NCBI RefSeq assembly: GCF_022440805.1
Contig: NZ_JAKNTK010000001.1
Span: 3,286,001-3,350,000, forward strand
Length of the DNA stretch: 64,000 nt
Direction: 5' to 3'
Source: Holdemania massiliensis
Lineage (GTDB): Bacteria > Bacillota_I > Bacilli_A > Erysipelotrichales > Erysipelotrichaceae
Shown: piece after piece, positions 12,510-20,021 of the stretch
How positions within the stretch are numbered: position 1 is the first letter of the stretch
How the letters are laid out: every line of letters begins with the position of its first letter
Translations under genes and position numbers: made by a program
The notes under the pieces: model-generated
What the model was told of the DNA's origin: nothing
Seen by the model: the letters and a program-made list of their open reading frames with translations, nothing else
Database searches by the model: none

Positions 12510-12536
12510 AAAATCACCAGGAAACCCAGTGATTTA
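12510..12536 (-). terminator. Terminator between the 52-residue gene and the VTT gene
   Basis: On the minus strand AAATCAC and GTGATTT form a stem that overlaps the stop codon of the small gene and is followed by a T-rich run. It would limit read-through into the VTT gene. Confidence 0.65.
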
Positions 12537-12692
12537 AAGATGAATAACTTCCTGTGTCGTTTTGACGATCATCGTAATATCTGCGCCTGTTACATCAAAA
12601 TCAACATCTTTCACCGTTAAGCTGATTTCCTTTAACAGTTTCTCTGCCTTTTTCTGCGCGAGTTCATTCAACTGTTTAAACTCAATTTTCAT
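12534..12692 (-). CDS. Small protein of 52 residues
   Basis: The minus strand encodes a 52-residue protein beginning MKIEFKQLNELAQKKAEKLL and ending VIHL. GAGGTG lies 7 bases before the ATG, and a terminator follows directly, so it looks like a complete one-gene unit. The first half is a charged amphipathic helix; the second is predicted beta with alternating hydrophobic residues (TVKDVDFDVTGADITMIVK). There is no signal peptide. I do not recognise a family. Confidence 0.65.
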   Translation of the reverse strand: MKIEFKQLNELAQKKAEKLLKEISLTVKDVDFDVTGADITMIVKTTQEVIHL

Positions 12693-12800
12693 ATCTAACA
12701 CCTCGTTTCTATTTTAACATGAAAGATTCACTTTGAATATAGCGGAATTCTGACAAGTTTTGTCGAATTCTTTCCATTTCGTTCGGATTCTGACCTTTAC

Positions 12801-13670
12801 TTATTCAACTAAGCGCTTGATGAAATTGCCTGTGATCTGCAAACCTTCATTGACGATGATGAATGCTTTGGGATCCATCTGCGTGATCATCCGCCGCAGT
12901 TCGTTGACTTCATCCTTGGATACAATCGTGACCAGCACCTCGGTTTCAGTCTGCGTATAGGCGCCCAAACCTTTCCAGTACGTCACGCCGCGAACAAAAT
13001 CCTTTAATATCTTAGTTTTTATCTCCGGATTTTTCGTGAAGATCATCAAGCTCATTTCAATATTCTGCAAGTGAACTTTATCCAGCACAAACGAATAGAC
13101 CGCCGCATAGATAATACTGTAAATCGCAATCGGCAGATCAAACAAGAACGCGCACAGACAGTAGATCAGCGCATTAAACGCCAGCTGAAGCTTACCGACA
13201 CTGAACGATTTCCAATGCAGCGCCGCATATACGCCTAAGATATCCGTGCCTCCGCCGCTGGCGCCATGAACCAGCGTCATGCCGATCCCCAGCGCTCCAA
13301 CGATCGCCCCGATGATGAGCGAAGCCAGCACATCGTCCAGAATTGGCACGACCGGAATCGGAATCAGTGAGAAACAGATCGTCTGCGTAATCAGCGAAAG
13401 CAGTGTGCCCAGAAAGAATTTCCGGCTGAGCGAACGGTAGGCCAGAATAAACAGCGGAATGTTGAACAGAAAGTTAATCACGCCAGCGATATCAAAATTA
13501 AAGCTCAGATTCAGCCGGCTGGTCAGCACCGTTCGGATGATCTGAGCCAAACCGACAATGCCTCCGTTATAAAGGTTCACGGGAACGACAAACAAATTAA
13601 TCGAGGCCGCAAACAAGGCGGAACCGATAATAATCATCAAATATTCATAAACTTGCGAGTGACGCTTCAT
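12801..13670 (-). CDS. YitT family membrane protein
   Basis: A 289-residue protein of the YitT family (DUF161 membrane part plus C-terminal DUF2179). The N-terminal two thirds contain five or six membrane helices, with the family signatures FVVPVNLYNGGIVGLAQI near residue 30 and HGASGGGTDILG near residue 140. The last 80 residues form a soluble domain with LVTIVSKDEVNELRRMI. The function is unsettled; such proteins are common in several copies in Firmicutes. AGGAGG sits 8 bases before the ATG. It is transcribed alone and divergent from the next LysR gene. Confidence 0.9.
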   Translation of the reverse strand: MKRHSQVYEYLMIIIGSALFAASINLFVVPVNLYNGGIVGLAQIIRTVLTSRLNLSFNFDIAGVINFLFNIPLFILAYRSLSRKFFLGTLLSLITQTICFSLIPIPVVPILDDVLASLIIGAIVGALGIGMTLVHGASGGGTDILGVYAALHWKSFSVGKLQLAFNALIYCLCAFLFDLPIAIYSIIYAAVYSFVLDKVHLQNIEMSLMIFTKNPEIKTKILKDFVRGVTYWKGLGAYTQTETEVLVTIVSKDEVNELRRMITQMDPKAFIIVNEGLQITGNFIKRLVE

Positions 13671-13849
13671 GGCCTGATCCTCCTATTGGATAATAGAACC
13701 TCTCCTATTTTATATGAACCCCGACGTTTCTTCCAGTCTATTTTGTACGATTTCATCAAAGCTTTTTTGATTGTTCAAATCAGGACAATTTTCTAACCGG
13801 CTTATCAATTTTATGATATGATAAAAAGGAAGAGGAAAGAGGTTTTCTT

Positions 13850-14782
13850 ATGGATGTAAAAGCATTGTCTTATTATGTAGCGATCGTCGATCAAAAAAGT
13901 ATCAACAAGGCGGCAGAGCTGCTTTACATCAGCCAGCCTGTCCTCACCCGCACAGTCAAGGCGCTGGAAGAAGAGCTGGGTGTCCAGCTGTTGATCCGCA
14001 ATAACCACGGAATTGAAATCACTTCCATTGGCCAGAATTTATATTATTATGCCCGCAGCATTCTTTCTCAGTTTGAGGAAATTGAACGGCTGAAGAAAAC
14101 TTTTGATCCCTGCATCGAAACTCGGCTGCGGGTTTCCACCGCGATGATCCTGCTTCAGGATTCAATTGTCCAAAAGTATTTTTTATCTGCCAACAGCGAT
14201 CATTCATTTATCGATATTCGGGAAACGGGCATTGAAGAAGCGATCAACAATGTCCGCAATCAGGCCTCCGAGATTGCGATCCTGGCCCTGAACACCGTCC
14301 AGTATCGGACATTGCAGAGAGTCTGCAAGATTCATGAACTGGAAATGCACGTCATTGACAAAGGTTCAGTTTATGTTCATTTATCCCAAAAGCACGCGTT
14401 AGCCCAAGCGGATACAGTGAAAGCTTCTTCGTTATTGTCGATGATCTATCTGCATACCCCGGAAGATTTCTTCACCCGGCTGAATTATACCGTCAAAATC
14501 GGTGATACCGAGCTTTCCCAATTCAAACGGATCATCACGGTCAACAACTATCATACGATCATCAACTTGCTGAAACACAGTGATGCCTTCATGTTCGGCA
14601 ACCGCTGGCAGATTGAAGATCTCAAAAAAGGCGGGATTGCCAGCATCCGTTTGGAAGACGATCATATTCAGCGGCATCTGGTCTGGCTGCATCGGCAGCG
14701 GCAGGCTTTATCCGATGAAGCACGCTTATTCCTAAACCTGTTCCTTGCCCCGCTGAATCAGTCTGTTCCAGCAAAAGCATAA
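13850..14782 (+). CDS. LysR-type transcriptional regulator
   Basis: A 310-residue LysR-family regulator. Residues 1-60 form the winged helix-turn-helix (KSINKAAELLYISQPVLTRTVKALEEELGVQLLIR), followed by the linker helix and a two-lobed effector domain to about residue 300. It faces away from the YitT gene, which may or may not be its target; no gene of obvious catabolic function is adjacent. The effector cannot be inferred. Confidence 0.9.
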   Translation: MDVKALSYYVAIVDQKSINKAAELLYISQPVLTRTVKALEEELGVQLLIRNNHGIEITSIGQNLYYYARSILSQFEEIERLKKTFDPCIETRLRVSTAMILLQDSIVQKYFLSANSDHSFIDIRETGIEEAINNVRNQASEIAILALNTVQYRTLQRVCKIHELEMHVIDKGSVYVHLSQKHALAQADTVKASSLLSMIYLHTPEDFFTRLNYTVKIGDTELSQFKRIITVNNYHTIINLLKHSDAFMFGNRWQIEDLKKGGIASIRLEDDHIQRHLVWLHRQRQALSDEARLFLNLFLAPLNQSVPAKA

Positions 14783-14827
14783 CCAGGCTATACTTTATTG
14801 GCATTACCCAAAATCGACACTTTCCCC

Positions 14828-14833
14828 TATAAT
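14828..14833 (+). promoter_or_regulatory. Probable -10 element of the TasA-like gene
   Basis: A perfect TATAAT lies 43 bases before the start codon. The -35 region is not convincing (TTACCC-like, 18 bases upstream), which suggests activator dependence or low basal activity. The ribosome site is GAGGAGG at 14861-14867. Confidence 0.45.
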
Positions 14834-14876
14834 AAAAGCGTAGACATAATTCATGATTATGAGGAGGAATATTATA

Positions 14877-15350
14877 ATGAACAAAAAAACAATTCTTGGT
14901 TTACTGACCGGCGCCGCCATCGTCGCCGCTACAACAGGGTCTTATGCAGCATGGGATACATTGACCGCTGATGCTGCAGTTAATGTGAAATTTAGAAAGT
15001 CTGTTACAGTAACTAATAAATTAGGTACAGTTACAGAAACTACCAATTTAGGAGGAACCCCGACTTATACTACGACCATGGAGCTTACCGCGAGTGATGT
15101 TCCATCTGGAACAACCGCAGAATGGACTTTAGTACCAGAAGTTAAATCAGGTGATACAGATGTTACTGGGCAAGTAGATGTGAAGTTTAACGATGAAAGT
15201 AGTAGTAAAGTAGATGCAACGCTCACTGCTCCAGATCAAATCACTGTAACAGTCACTCCTCACGACGACGCTGTTAGCGACTTAGCTGATAAAGATGTAT
15301 CTGTTAAGATTACAGCAACTTTAGGTGAAAAAGCAGCCTCAGGAGAATAA
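14877..15350 (+). CDS. Secreted TasA/camelysin-like protein with SipW-type signal peptide
   Basis: A 157-residue secreted protein. The N terminus (MNKKTILGLLTGAAIVAATT, then GSYAAWDTLTADA) has the SipW-dependent signal peptide pattern of TasA and camelysin: a Lys-rich start, a short hydrophobic stretch, then Ala-Trp followed by a polar segment; cleavage is likely after SYA (residue 24). The mature part, about 130 residues, is Thr-, Val- and Asp-rich, lacks Cys and is almost certainly a beta sandwich. It is shorter than TasA (about 260 residues). The next gene encodes the matching signal peptidase, so the two form a secretion pair. The part coding for the mature chain is AT-rich compared with the signal peptide part. 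A fibre or matrix role is inference. Confidence 0.75.
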   Translation: MNKKTILGLLTGAAIVAATTGSYAAWDTLTADAAVNVKFRKSVTVTNKLGTVTETTNLGGTPTYTTTMELTASDVPSGTTAEWTLVPEVKSGDTDVTGQVDVKFNDESSSKVDATLTAPDQITVTVTPHDDAVSDLADKDVSVKITATLGEKAASGE

Positions 15351-15362
15351 TAACTAAATATA

Positions 15363-15386
15363 AGCCATCCTCGGATGGCTTTTTTA
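15363..15386 (+). terminator. Terminator/attenuator between the secreted protein and its peptidase
   Basis: AGCCATC (15363-15369) pairs with GATGGCT (15374-15380), followed by TTTTTT. It should let only part of transcription pass into the peptidase gene, giving more substrate than enzyme. Confidence 0.85.
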
Positions 15387-15447
15387 AAAGAATCTTTAAC
15401 TATAAAGCAATAACTGGTAAAATAAAGATAATTGTGGGGATGAGAAC

Positions 15448-16392
15448 ATGGGAATTAAGAAAAAGTGGAGAATAAAACCAAAGATCATAAATTGGGTATT
15501 CCGATTGTTTTCTTCTGTTTTAATTTGTTACATTTTAGGCATGTTATTTTTCCCCGATACGATGATCAATTTAACTGGATTTCAATTCTACACTGTTTTA
15601 ACAGGAAGTATGGAGCCAATAATTCCAACTAATTCCTTAGTTTTATCCAAGCGTATTAAATCCGATGAAGAATTAGTTCCGGGTACAATTATCACCTTTC
15701 ATGCTAATCGGCTAGGCGAAGATATCGTGTTAACCCATACTCTTGCAAAAGTAGAGATGCAGGATAATGGTCGGTTACGGTATTTCACTCAGGCTTACGC
15801 TTATGAAGGACTGGATGATTATGAAACCTATCGGCAGGATATTGTCGGAATCTATGTGATGCATGTTCCTTTTCTCGGAAAAATCGCATTCTTCTTCCAG
15901 AGTCCTTATTCCTGGTTCATGATACTGATTGTTGTAGGAATTCTGCTCTTATCCTGGATCGTGCAGCTGCTGATCGACCGCAATGAATTGATTGGGAAAC
16001 GAAATGCGGATAAGCTTACAGGTGATCTGAAGGAGATTGAACAGGCTGAGTTTGTCTTTGACAGTACGACGATTCAGAATTCATATTTGGTCGTAAAGGG
16101 TTTGGTTGTCTATCAGGGACAGTGGCAGACGCCGATTGCCCGAATTGATTTCATGAATGAGAAATATGAGATTCTGGATACCGCCTTGCTGTATCTGCGG
16201 CCAAAGAAGTCCAAGATGGATCACAAACTGAAATGGGTGGCGATTGTCAAATATGACAAGAAGATTAAATATCAGGATGCGCATCTCTATTCCTTGGATT
16301 ATCCGTTGACGGAGCTTGAGAAAAAACGGCTGAAAAAAACGATCAAGAAAAACAATCGGAAGTTAAAAAAAGCAAAGCAAAGGGCAGTCTGA
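15448..16392 (+). CDS. SipW-like (ER-type) signal peptidase I with extra C-terminal cytoplasmic domain
   Basis: A 314-residue signal peptidase I of the SipW/ER type. A first membrane helix spans about residues 15-36, the catalytic Ser is in TGSMEP (Ser54), and a His (His97 in LTHTLA) stands where bacterial enzymes have Lys, which defines the ER-type class that processes TasA-like substrates. A second helix spans about 154-176. Beyond it, unusually, come about 138 cytoplasmic residues: a mixed beta region (180-280) with no recognised domain and a very basic tail (KKTIKKNNRKLKKAKQR). GGGGATGAG precedes the ATG. The first half of the gene is clearly AT-richer than the second. It most likely cleaves the product of the preceding gene. 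Confidence 0.88.
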   Translation: MGIKKKWRIKPKIINWVFRLFSSVLICYILGMLFFPDTMINLTGFQFYTVLTGSMEPIIPTNSLVLSKRIKSDEELVPGTIITFHANRLGEDIVLTHTLAKVEMQDNGRLRYFTQAYAYEGLDDYETYRQDIVGIYVMHVPFLGKIAFFFQSPYSWFMILIVVGILLLSWIVQLLIDRNELIGKRNADKLTGDLKEIEQAEFVFDSTTIQNSYLVVKGLVVYQGQWQTPIARIDFMNEKYEILDTALLYLRPKKSKMDHKLKWVAIVKYDKKIKYQDAHLYSLDYPLTELEKKRLKKTIKKNNRKLKKAKQRAV

Positions 16393-16409
16393 AAAAAGAC
16401 TGCCTTTTT
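16383..16409 (+). terminator. Terminator after the signal peptidase gene
   Basis: GGCAGTC (16383-16389) and GACTGCC (16398-16404) form a stem overlapping the stop codon, followed by TTTTT. Confidence 0.9.
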
Positions 16410-16433
16410 GATAGATGGGAGTAAGAAAACGCG

Positions 16434-16697
16434 TCAGCCCATGACTTCGTTTTCTTCTTCGACGAATTCGTACAGATTCATAGCTTCAAAATCGCAGAAT
16501 TCAGCAATGGTCATATTGAAACCCAGAGCTAATTGATGAATTGTTGCGATTCCTGGATTTTTCGTATGTCCTTTGATGATGTTTTCTAATGTCGACGTGC
16601 TGACGCCTGACATCTCCGATAATTTGTAGTATGAAATGTTACCTCTTTGTTTGCATAGTTCTTTGATTCGATTGGAGATTAATGTGACGTATTCCAT
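16434..16697 (-). CDS. Small XRE-family helix-turn-helix regulator
   Basis: An 87-residue single-domain Cro/C1-type DNA-binding protein. The helix-turn-helix is at about residues 23-45 (ISYYKLSEMSGVSTSTLENIIKG), followed by helices and an acidic C-terminal tail (YEFVEEENE). It is convergent with the signal peptidase gene and lies in the same AT-rich block, so it may regulate that module, but no operator links them. AAGGAA precedes the ATG. Similar small proteins occur both in mobile elements and as house regulators. Confidence 0.85.
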   Translation of the reverse strand: MEYVTLISNRIKELCKQRGNISYYKLSEMSGVSTSTLENIIKGHTKNPGIATIHQLALGFNMTIAEFCDFEAMNLYEFVEEENEVMG

Positions 16698-17107
16698 GAT
16701 TCAGCTTCCTTTCTTTTGTTTTTTGCGGTTCTATGATAGCAACGTCATTTCCCAATTATTCCCATATTCGGGAATAGATTTCATCAAGGTAATTGATTCT
16801 GAAAGAATAGCTGAAAAAGAGGTCAAAGAATGAGTTGAATAATTAACGATAAGTAAGGATTTCATTGGCTTTTATCATAAAGAAACGATCGAGAAAAATA
16901 AAGTTGTAAACTTTGTCTATTCTCAGCGGATTTCCGATTAATATCAATTACAACATCTAACACTCTCTATTTTCCAGTATTATTAGGCCGTTGTCTATTT
17001 AATATTTTCCAAACTTTTATTCTTTTTTAAACTACGTTTTTCAATTAACCTTGAAAAATGCGAAATGCGCGGCTGAAAGAATGAGAAAACCAACATGGAC
17101 AAAAGAA
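16698..17107. other. AT-rich intergenic stretch, no gene seen
   Basis: About 410 bases between the HTH gene and the cyclophilin terminator. They are AT-rich and contain no reading frame with a ribosome site and no clear hairpin with a T-run. The composition resembles the neighbouring accessory block rather than the housekeeping genes. Confidence 0.45.
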
Positions 17108-17157
17108 AAACTCTGCTCATCCCATTGTCATTGCTTTGGGAGAAGCAGAGTATCGTT
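17108..17157 (-). terminator. Terminator of the cyclophilin gene
   Basis: On the minus strand ACTCTGCT pairs with AGCAGAGT (one bulge), an inner CCCA/TGGG extends the stem, and TTTTTC follows. Confidence 0.75.
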
Positions 17158-17166
17158 TGAGAATAA

Positions 17167-17607
17167 CTATTCTTCAGTAATTTCGACTTTGGTCATGACA
17201 TCGCCATTGCGCATTGCCCGAACTGCTCCAAGATTATCGGTCACCTGACCAAAAACCGTATGAACACCGTCCAGATGCGGCTGCGGGTCGTGACAGATGA
17301 AGAACTGACAGCAGCCGGTATCCTTGCCGCGATGAGCCATCGACAGCGCTCCCGCAACATGTTTATGCGGATTATTTTTTGTTTCGCATGGAATTGTGTA
17401 GCCTAAATCGCCTGCCCCTGTGCCATAAGGACAGCCGCCCTGGGAAACAAAATGGGGAATGACACGATGGAAAGTCTTACCGTTATAATACCCTTCTTTA
17501 ATCAGCTTAACGAAGTTAGCGACGGTGATCGGCGCTTCGTCCGGATACAGCTCAAATGGAATTTCTGCTCCGTTAGCCATTGTAATTTTACCTTGAATTA
17601 AACCCAT
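17167..17607 (-). CDS. ppiB: Peptidyl-prolyl cis-trans isomerase, cyclophilin type
   Basis: A 146-residue cytoplasmic cyclophilin that speeds proline isomerisation during protein folding. Family signatures are plain: FHRVIPHFVSQGGCPYGTGAGDLGY (catalytic Arg and Gln region), the AGALSMAHRGKDTGCCQFFI segment, and HLDGVHTVFGQV. There is no signal peptide. AAGGAG lies before the ATG. A single-gene unit ended by its own terminator. Confidence 0.95.
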   Translation of the reverse strand: MGLIQGKITMANGAEIPFELYPDEAPITVANFVKLIKEGYYNGKTFHRVIPHFVSQGGCPYGTGAGDLGYTIPCETKNNPHKHVAGALSMAHRGKDTGCCQFFICHDPQPHLDGVHTVFGQVTDNLGAVRAMRNGDVMTKVEITEE

Positions 17608-17664
17608 AGTTTGTTCGCTCCTTTTCTTTCTTTTTTATTTTACTCTATTTCCGAAATCCTTGCA

Positions 17665-18159
17665 TCAAGATTTGATATCGAAATGACAGCGCAGGATTGT
17701 CTGCGGTGTACCCATGATCATCGTTTGTTCGACTGGATCTTCAACAAACCCGCAGCGTTGATAAAATTGACGGGCATTTTGATTGGATTTCAGAACCCAG
17801 CAAAGAATCCTTCGGTATCCGCGCTGACGCAGCTGTTCGATCCCGGCTTCAATCAGCTGCCTGCCGATTCCCTGATGCTGAAATTGCGGAAGAAGGTACA
17901 AAGCTGCGATTTCACCGCATTTTTCTTCGGTTTCTTCCGCCTCGCTGATCCGCACAAAACCGACGATCTGGCCGTCTTGTTCCGCCAGCCAGATGGAATC
18001 GCAGCCATTCTGAATGAAAACGTTATAGCTGTGCTCAGGCGTGCGGGTTTTCAGGAATTCAGGATCGATCAATCCCGCATAGGCAGCCTGCCAGCTCAGC
18101 GAATGAACATTGGCCAGACCCCAGGCGTCCTGGGGAATGGCTTTACGAATAATCCTCAT
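17665..18159 (-). CDS. GNAT-family N-acetyltransferase
   Basis: A 164-residue acetyltransferase of the GNAT fold. The acetyl-CoA binding motif is LYLLPQFQHQGIGRQLI (about residues 87-103, Q/RxxGxG/A pattern), followed by the beta-bulge strand CWVLKSNQNARQFYQRCGF typical of motif B. The substrate is unknown. Its start codon overlaps the stop of the upstream DUF885 lipoprotein gene by 4 bases (ATGA), so the two are co-transcribed and coupled, though a functional link is not obvious. Confidence 0.9.
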   Translation of the reverse strand: MRIIRKAIPQDAWGLANVHSLSWQAAYAGLIDPEFLKTRTPEHSYNVFIQNGCDSIWLAEQDGQIVGFVRISEAEETEEKCGEIAALYLLPQFQHQGIGRQLIEAGIEQLRQRGYRRILCWVLKSNQNARQFYQRCGFVEDPVEQTMIMGTPQTILRCHFDIKS

Positions 18160-19946
18160 TTCTTTGTTTCCTCAATCCAATTCTGGATGTCCTGTTCGAT
18201 GAAAGCAAACGGGCGCGGGCCTTGATCGAGGATGACTTGGTAAAAGGCCTTCAAGTCGAACTGATCCTGCAGCGCTTCGCGGGCCTGATCCCGCAGCTGT
18301 TCCATTTTCATCTCACCGATGCCATAGGGCAACAAGATGCCAGGATTGGCAATCAGATCCAAATAGATCTGTTCCGCCGCCTCAGCATAGCCGAAATGGC
18401 TCAGATAACCTGCCAGATCATCCTGACTCCAGCCTAGGCCGTTCACGCCTAAATCGCACAGGCATTGCAGATAATAACCGTACATGGCGTTGATCTGCAG
18501 GGCTTCAATCAGAGCTTCATCCGTAATCCCCAGCCAGCGGTAAGCTTCCAGGGCAATGATCTCGGCCCAGCCTTCTGTATAAGCAATTTCAGAAAGCAGA
18601 CGGCGGATCGGGTGCGGATCGGTGGTTTGGAAATAATTGTGTTGGTAACAGTGGCCGGGGAATCCTTCATGGGCCAGCGTTAACCACAGGGTTTCAGCTT
18701 TATCCTGATAAGCCGGATTGACCTTGACGATATTTTCGGTTTCCTGATCCAGCGGCGGGATCAAATAATAAGCAATGGTGTTTTCACTGGCGATGCTGGC
18801 ATCAAGATAGCTGACAGTGTAGCGGATCTGCGGAATTTCCGGAACGATTTCCGACATTTTCTTTTGATATTGCTGCAACAGTGTTGAAGCTTCCGTAAGC
18901 GGGAATTCCACATTTTCAAGCTTATCAAGAAGCTGGGGATCTTGTTGGAGCAGAGTTTGCATCCGCTGCAGTTTCTGAAGCATGAAGCTTTCCAGCTCGC
19001 TGGCCAGTTCTAAAATCGTTTGATCGCCGGCGGTTTTGGACTGCATTAACAGCTGATAATACGCCTGACCTTGTTCGCCATAAGCCGCAGCCAGGCCGCC
19101 CTGTCCCTTGGCGCTGCCGCGCAGCTTTTCCAGTGTATCGTGGACATGATGAAGGCTCGGCAGATAACTTTCTTTCATGATCTGTTCATTTTTATCAGCA
19201 TAGTTTTGACGCTGGTCCGCGCTTAAGGCTTCCAGTTCGCCTAACTTCTCCGCAAAATTGACAATCAGAACATTATCATCGACCTTTTCCACAAACCGGT
19301 CGATTTCGGCCAGGGTGCTGTCCAGAGCGCTGTCCTGCAGGAAATATCCGCGCTCGGCCTGGGCTTGGGTATACGTCAGGGCTTCATTCAGATACCGTTC
19401 AACATCGGCTAACAGCGTCAGATACAGCTGAACATCGGCTTCCGAAGTGATTCTGAATTCCAGGAAGTTCTGGTTTAAGGCACTGATTAATCCTTGATTC
19501 GGCTCAAATAAAAACTGCAGCGGCGCATAGCGGGTCATGGCTAAAGATTGTTCAAGATCCCGCTTTAAGAGCTGATAATTCAGCTGCTGAACGGGAGTAA
19601 GGGTATCCGGATCAAACTGCTGCAAATTGTTCAATGCGGCTTCCATGGCTTGTTTATTTTCAATCTCGCTGGCTTCACTCAGACTGCCCAACGTGGTTGG
19701 AACATCCTGAATCCCCAGCGCCGAAGGATCCGTCAGTGAAAAGTGCAGAGTCAGTCCGTCCTGTGTCAGCTGACGGCGGGTTTCCTCCATGAGAAACGCA
19801 TCAAAGGCTTTTTGAACTTCTGTAACTGCTGCCTGTGCCTCCGGTGCTGGAGCCGCTTGCTTTTTAGATTGAAACAGCGCGCAGCCGCTGCCGGATAAAA
19901 GCAGCAGTGCCGTTGTGAGTATCAGTCCGATTTTCCTTAGCGTCAT
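18156..19946 (-). CDS. DUF885 family lipoprotein, probable metallopeptidase
   Basis: A 596-residue exported lipoprotein. The N terminus is a lipoprotein signal with the lipobox LLSGSGC (Cys22 or so). The long helical body belongs to DUF885. In the C-terminal third, LAHEGFPGHCYQ supplies the HExxxGH-like zinc site and YTEGWAEI the downstream acidic residue, as in the peptidase-like members of this family. It probably sits on the outer face of the membrane and acts on peptides; the substrate is unknown. AAGGAGAAGG precedes the ATG, and a short perfect hairpin lies just upstream (19965-19985). Confidence 0.88.
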   Translation of the reverse strand: MTLRKIGLILTTALLLLSGSGCALFQSKKQAAPAPEAQAAVTEVQKAFDAFLMEETRRQLTQDGLTLHFSLTDPSALGIQDVPTTLGSLSEASEIENKQAMEAALNNLQQFDPDTLTPVQQLNYQLLKRDLEQSLAMTRYAPLQFLFEPNQGLISALNQNFLEFRITSEADVQLYLTLLADVERYLNEALTYTQAQAERGYFLQDSALDSTLAEIDRFVEKVDDNVLIVNFAEKLGELEALSADQRQNYADKNEQIMKESYLPSLHHVHDTLEKLRGSAKGQGGLAAAYGEQGQAYYQLLMQSKTAGDQTILELASELESFMLQKLQRMQTLLQQDPQLLDKLENVEFPLTEASTLLQQYQKKMSEIVPEIPQIRYTVSYLDASIASENTIAYYLIPPLDQETENIVKVNPAYQDKAETLWLTLAHEGFPGHCYQHNYFQTTDPHPIRRLLSEIAYTEGWAEIIALEAYRWLGITDEALIEALQINAMYGYYLQCLCDLGVNGLGWSQDDLAGYLSHFGYAEAAEQIYLDLIANPGILLPYGIGEMKMEQLRDQAREALQDQFDLKAFYQVILDQGPRPFAFIEQDIQNWIEETKK

Positions 19947-19964
19947 ATTCTTCCTTCTCCTTTA

Positions 19965-19985
19965 GATGACGGAAAACCCGTCATC
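19965..19985. repeat. Perfect 8-bp hairpin ahead of the DUF885 gene
   Basis: GATGACGG and CCGTCATC are separated by 5 bases. It lies between the ABC-F gene and the DUF885 ribosome site. No T-run follows on the minus strand, so it is not a classical terminator; it may be a leader hairpin or the end of the ABC-F transcript. Confidence 0.5.
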
Positions 19986-20021
19986 CATAGTGTAGCATCC
20001 CGGCGCGCAAACCATACCTCA

